Source: Chitinophagales bacterium (lineage in GTDB: Bacteria > Bacteroidota > Bacteroidia > Chitinophagales > Chitinophagaceae). Taken from it: a stretch of DNA of 64,000 bases. The notes under the pieces are model-generated. The model worked only from the letters and a program-made list of their open reading frames with translations, did no database searches and had not been told where the DNA came from. The DNA lies in NCBI GenBank assembly GCA_026931325.1, contig JAIXLO010000160.1:1-64000 (forward strand), read 5' to 3'. Shown piece after piece: positions 59,769 through 64,000 of the stretch (position 1 is its first letter; each line of letters begins with the position of its first letter). Made by a program: the position numbers and the translations under genes.

Positions 59769-60398
59769 ATGGAAAGTAAAAATATAGAACAAAAATTAGG
59801 GGAACCAATATTTGATTTAAAGGAATTTCTTTGTAAAACTATTTGTGAGATAGAAAAAAATGGATGGGTTCCAAAATCAAAATCTGATGAATTAAATAAA
59901 TTACCGACATCATTAAATGTTGTTAATAATTACGATGATATTGAATATTCAAAAGAGCATAAAGACAAAGCAATTAATATTATAAATTGGATAAAAGAAT
60001 TGTCTGATGAGGACAGAAAAAACAATTATTTAAATAATTTATTTACAATTGTTGAATCTGGATTTATACAATATAAAGAGATTAATTTTGCTGCTTCAAT
60101 ACCGTCCGCATATGACAATGCAACGAAGTCAGCCCCGGAATCAAATCATTTTGGAACGATAAAAGAAAAAGTTCAATTAAATATTAAATTTAAAAATAAA
60201 TATACATTTTCAAATAATTTTGGAATGATAAATATATTTGTTTTTGTAGATAATAAAAATAATATTTTTACGTGGAAAACAAATACTTATCATGAATTTG
60301 AAAAAGATACTTATTATACAATAAAAGCAACAATTAAGTCACATGATATTTATAAAGGGATTAAGCAAACTTCATTATCATATTGTAAGGTAATTTGA
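59769..60398 (+). CDS. protein with C-terminal OB-fold-like domain
   Basis: The 209-residue product has a helical first half. From about residue 115 it has strands in the pattern of a widespread phage OB-type domain: SNHFGTIKEKVQLNIKF, then W in NIFTWKTNT, and a close HDIYKGIKQTSLSYCKV (compare EYKGVKQTxLxRCKV). Such domains bind single-stranded nucleic acid or mediate contacts in polymerases and primases. Directly downstream of a dispersed element. Confidence 0.6.
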   Translation: MESKNIEQKLGEPIFDLKEFLCKTICEIEKNGWVPKSKSDELNKLPTSLNVVNNYDDIEYSKEHKDKAINIINWIKELSDEDRKNNYLNNLFTIVESGFIQYKEINFAASIPSAYDNATKSAPESNHFGTIKEKVQLNIKFKNKYTFSNNFGMINIFVFVDNKNNIFTWKTNTYHEFEKDTYYTIKATIKSHDIYKGIKQTSLSYCKVI

Positions 60399-60400
60399 GT

Positions 60401-60688
60401 ATGAGTGATTACTTTAATAATATAGATAAATGTCCTATATGTCAACGACCATTTATTCAGTTCCCTAGCTTCAAATCTTGTTCATTATATGAGCACTCTG
60501 TTTATATTTCTGAAAATATAATAGAAATTGAAGTAGATGGCATTTTGTTGTGGCTTGATAATTTTGTATATTACGTAAGGTTGCCTAATTCTACTTCAGT
60601 AAAAGTTCAGCCATTTGAGCTAAACTTAGCAGATTTTAATTTTAACAAAATAGTTGATAAAATATTAAAAATGAAAGATTTAAGCTAA
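60401..60688 (+). CDS. zinc-ribbon paralog (CPIC/C)
   Basis: The 95-residue product has C11-x2-C14 and only one further Cys (C27), so the zinc site is incomplete or uses His33. It ends FNKIVDKILKMKDLS, the family C-terminal helix. An in-frame TTG two codons upstream is possible. Confidence 0.6.
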   Translation: MSDYFNNIDKCPICQRPFIQFPSFKSCSLYEHSVYISENIIEIEVDGILLWLDNFVYYVRLPNSTSVKVQPFELNLADFNFNKIVDKILKMKDLS

Positions 60689-60960
60689 TGTATGCACTAG
60701 TATATTCTGATTCAAGTGAAACTCAAGTTACTTTATTCTCTAATAAGCAAAAATGTTATTACTTTATAATGGAAATAATAAAAGCTGAACTAGAAATGTT
60801 AGCTGATAAAGAAAAATTAAATTCATATGAATTGTTTTCTAAATCAATGGAAACAAGTGATTATGATTTAATTATTCAATTATTTTGTGAGCTTATGTCT
60901 GAGGCTAATATATATATAGATTTTGAAATTGTGATTCCAGACATTATGTTGGACTCTTAG
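60688..60960 (+). CDS. hypothetical protein
   Basis: The 90-residue acidic, helical product (SNKQKCYYFIMEIIKAELEM) is not recognised. It overlaps the preceding stop by one base. Confidence 0.5.
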   Translation: MYALVYSDSSETQVTLFSNKQKCYYFIMEIIKAELEMLADKEKLNSYELFSKSMETSDYDLIIQLFCELMSEANIYIDFEIVIPDIMLDS

Positions 60961-60974
60961 ATTGTAGGTGATAT

Positions 60975-61175
60975 ATGAGTATTTTACTTTTCATTTCATG
61001 TTTAACTATAATTATTTGGTTATTCGGATTTGTAATATTACATACAATTTATTTTAGAACAAATAATGAGAAATTGGGGAAAATAATTGAAAAATTAAAT
61101 GAAGTTGTAAGTCCAGTAATTATTTTATGTTTTTTATTTCTCCCAATTTACTTAATTTATAAATTATTGTGGTAA
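60975..61175 (+). CDS. small membrane protein with two helices
   Basis: The 66-residue product has two hydrophobic segments, about 2-24 (LLFISCLTIIIWLFGFVIL) and 46-64 (VVSPVIILCFLFLPIYLIY), joined by a charged loop. TAGGTG precedes the start. Function unknown. Confidence 0.6.
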   Translation: MSILLFISCLTIIIWLFGFVILHTIYFRTNNEKLGKIIEKLNEVVSPVIILCFLFLPIYLIYKLLW

Positions 61176-61202
61176 ATTTAAATAGAAAGATAAAAATATA
61201 AA

Positions 61203-62330
61203 ATGAATAAAATAAAAGTATTGTGCGACGTAATGAATCAAGTTTCATATGGTATGCCATCTAAAAATGAATCTATTTTTAGAAATTTAGCCAAAGGGCT
61301 AGAAGCCAGTATAAAACTTTATGGATTATACGATAACCACAAAAAACATAGTTCTATTAGTGATTATCTTGCAAATGATAGTCAATTTGTATTTTCTGTA
61401 TTAAATGATGCAGCATGTTTACCATTTATAAAAAACAATGGATATTTTTATAGAACTCATGATGCAAAATCTCGTGATTATATGATGGAGATTGTTGGCG
61501 CTGGAAATTTTTTATTAAGATCAGAAGAAAATTCAACAGATATCTCTATGCATAAGTCACCATGGTTCCATAAAAAATTTAATTATTCTTTTTTAGGAGA
61601 TTTAATTTACGAAAAATATGGATTGAAGATAGCCATTGAAAAAGATTATAAAAAAGTTATGATTGCAAATGATAGATATGAATATTCATATCAAAATTCT
61701 TGCTTTAAATTTAAAGAACTTTATAGTCAAGATAAAATATTAGATAATGAAATTACTAAGCGTGCAAATGAATTATTAAAAACTGATGGAACATATTTGT
61801 TTTATGGAGCGGCAGGCACAGGAAAATCAGCTTTTATATTTTCAAGTAATTTTTTGACAAAAAGATGCATAAGAATCAATGCAAAAGATTTTTTTATATA
61901 TGGATTTTCTGATTCATATAAAGAAATGCTACAAATATTAAATCCAGATGTATTAGTAATTGAAGAATTGGATAAAATTGATTTAAATGCGCATCTTGGA
62001 GATCTTCTTCTTAAATTAGAAGAAGTAAGATGTGAAAATAAAAAAATTATTATTACTGCAAACAAAATTTTAAATTTTGATGCTTCATTAATTAGACCTA
62101 AAAGAATAGATTATATTTTAGAATTTACTCCTCCGAATCTTGAAGAAATTCAACAAATGGTGGATTTTTATTCACAATCTAAAAATATTGAAGAAAAAGA
62201 AAAATTTTCGAAACTTATGTTTGAAAATCAATTTACTCACGCTTATGTTGTTGACTTGGCTAAGAAATTAAATAACAATTTTGAGGATGTTTCAAAATAT
62301 GTAGAATTTCTAAAGAAGATAAAGAAATGA
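61203..62330 (+). CDS. BCS1-like AAA ATPase, copy 2
   Basis: The 375-residue product is paralogous over its length to the ATPase at 52.9 kb: Walker A GAAGTGKS, Walker B VLVIEELDK, sensor ITANKI, RPKRIDYILEFTPPNLEE. The N-terminal region shares the YLFYG approach and a similar alpha/beta domain. Its stop overlaps the following gene. Confidence 0.82.
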   Translation: MNKIKVLCDVMNQVSYGMPSKNESIFRNLAKGLEASIKLYGLYDNHKKHSSISDYLANDSQFVFSVLNDAACLPFIKNNGYFYRTHDAKSRDYMMEIVGAGNFLLRSEENSTDISMHKSPWFHKKFNYSFLGDLIYEKYGLKIAIEKDYKKVMIANDRYEYSYQNSCFKFKELYSQDKILDNEITKRANELLKTDGTYLFYGAAGTGKSAFIFSSNFLTKRCIRINAKDFFIYGFSDSYKEMLQILNPDVLVIEELDKIDLNAHLGDLLLKLEEVRCENKKIIITANKILNFDASLIRPKRIDYILEFTPPNLEEIQQMVDFYSQSKNIEEKEKFSKLMFENQFTHAYVVDLAKKLNNNFEDVSKYVEFLKKIKK

Positions 62331-63031
62331 AAAAAAATGCTAAGATGAAAAAACCTGTTGCGGTAGAAAAATCATTATCACAAAAAATATATGATAGGTT
62401 AAATGATTGTAGATATGATGTTGAATATGATTATGATAGAGATAGTTCAGGTTGCCAATGCTACGATTACTGTAGATGCTCTAGAATAGTTAATGCAAAA
62501 ATAATTTCTATAAATATAGAAAACATAATATTAGACATAACTGATTTTACAAACAATAAAATTTTAAAATACTGTATAGATAGAATTTTATCTATAGGTG
62601 ATATTAATAACCTTTCAAATTGGGAAGTAAATATTTGTAATGGTTATTATGGCGAAGAGGCTAATGGCGTAAGTTTAGATAGAAATATTATTAATAATAT
62701 TTGTCAAAAAATTGATGAAATTGAAAAATTATCAGATATTGATAAAATAAAAAAAGTATTAGAAGAAGAATATGGTTATCTATTAGATGTTATTAAACCA
62801 ATGACATCGGCTAAAATAGAAGTAATTAAAACTTCTGAAATAAATTTTCCAAATGACGTTTATGTTAAAAAATTAGATATTAAAAGAATTGATAGGTATA
62901 AAGATTATTTATTTCCAAGAGGAATAGTGTTGAAGAATGGCACTAATTTAAGATTAATTGACGGTTATCACAGATTAACTTCAGCTAAAAAGAATAACAT
63001 AGAAAATATAGAAGTAATTATTTTAGAGTAA
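62327..63031 (+). CDS. protein with C-terminal ParB/sulfiredoxin-like domain
   Basis: The 234-residue product has an N-terminal part with a Cys cluster (CQCYDYCRC near 43-51) and helices. The C-terminal 80 residues resemble the ParB N-terminal fold, with GIVLKNGTNLRLIDGYHRLTSA (DGYHRL corresponding to the GERR/DGxHR box). The fold can be a CTPase, kinase or nuclease; which is unclear. It overlaps the AAA gene. Confidence 0.6.
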   Translation: MKKNAKMKKPVAVEKSLSQKIYDRLNDCRYDVEYDYDRDSSGCQCYDYCRCSRIVNAKIISINIENIILDITDFTNNKILKYCIDRILSIGDINNLSNWEVNICNGYYGEEANGVSLDRNIINNICQKIDEIEKLSDIDKIKKVLEEEYGYLLDVIKPMTSAKIEVIKTSEINFPNDVYVKKLDIKRIDRYKDYLFPRGIVLKNGTNLRLIDGYHRLTSAKKNNIENIEVIILE

Positions 63032-63036
63032 AACCC

Positions 63037-63822
63037 ATGAAAAAACTAATTCCATTTATTTGTTTTATTATTGCTTGCGATAAGTCTTCTCCTACAATGA
63101 AAACTAATGTGGAGGAGATTGGTCCTATAAATAGTTCTACTCCACTTCCTATTGAAGTAAAAAAAGAAGAGGAATCAAAACTAAAACAAGAAATGGTACA
63201 TATTACTGGTAAATTTTGTACAAAAGTACAAGAAAAATGTATTCATTGGATGGATGATCCTTCATTGCCATATGCTAGATGCTTGGTATATGAAATGCCA
63301 GTAAAATGTGTTGGTAAAAAAATAGATATGAATTTTTATATTGGCAAATACGAAGAATTTGATGAGAATACAAAACTTCCAATTGGAAATATGTCATTTA
63401 ATCTTTCCAAAGCTCATTGTGAAAAAGATGGACGTAGATTGTGTACGGAAGAAGAATGGATTTTCGCAGCCTCTGGAGAAAAAAATCTTCCATATCCACA
63501 TGGATACAATAGATACGAAGCAGAATGTCACATTGAAACAAGAGAAAAGAAAATTTGTGGAGATCATATTTGTGATCTAAGAAAACCCGTAGATTCATTT
63601 CCTAATTGTAAATCTCCATTTGGTATAATTAGTATGATTGGATCTGAAGATGAATCCGTTGAAGTTAAACCTTATTATGCTCACGGTATTAAGATTAATA
63701 ATGTGTTGAAAGGCGGACATTACCTTCACGGTAGGTCACGGGTCAGACCGGCAACTTTTTCACATGCAAATAATTTTTCTCAAATAACCATAGGTACTCG
63801 TTGTTGTGCAGATATAAAATAG
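63037..63822 (+). CDS. lipoprotein with SUMF1/FGE-like domain
   Basis: The 261-residue product has a signal peptide and lipobox (MKKLIPFICFIIAC, acylated C14), a polar linker, then a formylglycine-generating-enzyme-like (C-type-lectin-related) domain from about 70: GKFCTKVQ, MSFNLSKAHCEKDGRRLCTEEEW, FAASGEKNLPYPHGYNR, VLKGGHYLHGRSRVRPA. Many SUMF1-domain lipoproteins are not enzymes but binding proteins. Usual signature Cys and Trp residues are partly replaced. It would sit on the envelope of the host. Confidence 0.75.
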   Translation: MKKLIPFICFIIACDKSSPTMKTNVEEIGPINSSTPLPIEVKKEEESKLKQEMVHITGKFCTKVQEKCIHWMDDPSLPYARCLVYEMPVKCVGKKIDMNFYIGKYEEFDENTKLPIGNMSFNLSKAHCEKDGRRLCTEEEWIFAASGEKNLPYPHGYNRYEAECHIETREKKICGDHICDLRKPVDSFPNCKSPFGIISMIGSEDESVEVKPYYAHGIKINNVLKGGHYLHGRSRVRPATFSHANNFSQITIGTRCCADIK

Positions 63823-63938
63823 CGCATGGGATTTAATAGAAATTATAATGTTAACGACGTAATTAATAATTTTAAAATTGTATAATTCCCATCTTGGTCT
63901 AAAAAAGTTTACAATAATTTAAAAAAAAAGTATATATC
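63823..63938 (+). other. gene-free gap with long-range inverted repeat
   Basis: ATGGGA (63826-63831) and TCCCAT (63887-63892) are complementary, enclosing AT-rich sequence and a 19-codon frame. I could not fold this into a tRNA. Confidence 0.3.
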
Positions 63939-64000
63939 ATGAATTTTCAAATACTCGATCCTAGAAAATTAAAATTTTGTCAATATTGCGGATCATCTGT
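63939..64000 (+). CDS. zinc-ribbon paralog, cut by the window end
   Basis: The first 20 residues (MNFQILDPRKLKFCQYCGSS) show a CxxC at 14-17 with the family spacing from the start. The rest lies outside the window. Confidence 0.55.
   Translation, partial: MNFQILDPRKLKFCQYCGSS

Noticed and set aside
63826..63892. tRNA bounded by ATGGGA and TCCCAT
   Set aside because: Only the outer stem pairs; no acceptable anticodon or T arm could be drawn.

Overview
The window looks like part of a very large, AT-rich double-stranded DNA phage genome. Nearly every gene lies on the + strand. Start and stop codons routinely overlap (ATGA, TAATG), and most products are short proteins without a recognisable family. 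Phage-style accessory enzymes (RNA ligase, P-loop RNA/DNA kinase, metallophosphoesterase, homing endonucleases, Nudix, MazG-like) sit beside translation genes: IF-1, TyrRS, a SerRS-like core, tmRNA and four tRNA or tRNA-like genes. No structural or replication core genes are visible, so this is an accessory or early region. Lipoprotein signal peptides with clear lipoboxes suggest a Gram-negative host; that is inference.

Layout: 1-2 kb holds an SPFH protein, a membrane partner, a DIP1984-like protein and tRNA-Leu(UAA). 2-6 kb holds a broken TyrRS copy, two reverse-strand HNH genes, a full TyrRS interrupted by one in-frame TGA, and a SIMPL protein. 6-9.5 kb has the first cluster of small zinc-ribbon proteins and a metallophosphoesterase. 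9.6-17 kb has a repeat protein, NADAR, a deaminase, a GIY-YIG endonuclease, a phosphatase and tRNA-Tyr. 17-26 kb has a kinase and three giant proteins built of about 130-residue repeats. 26-43 kb is a mixture (Nudix, SpoT-like HD hydrolase, IF-1, 2H phosphoesterase, lipoproteins). 43.8-44.3 kb holds tmRNA and tRNA-Met/Ile. 44.3-48.7 kb is a tandem array of zinc-ribbon paralogs. 48.9-64 kb has an amidohydrolase, DUF4419, a tRNA-Asp-like gene, two BCS1-like AAA ATPases, CYTH, RNA ligase, the SerRS-like protein and a SUMF1-like lipoprotein.

Four things stand out. (1) About 32 small CxxC zinc-ribbon paralogs are spread through the window. (2) A helical C-terminal module is shared by about nine proteins, three of them very large repeat proteins. 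(3) A dispersed same-strand element, core TGGATCGCATCTAA, occurs seven times plus one degenerate copy, usually 25-50 bases before a start codon. (4) Several genes are readable only through recoding or error: an in-frame TGA at a conserved Trp in TyrRS, two A8 tracts in the same codon phase, and a U-UUA-AAA heptamer. Some genes (RNA ligase, SIMPL, SPFH, TyrRS) appear to avoid the Leu codon TTA while their neighbours use it heavily, which is notable because the window encodes a tRNA-Leu(UAA).
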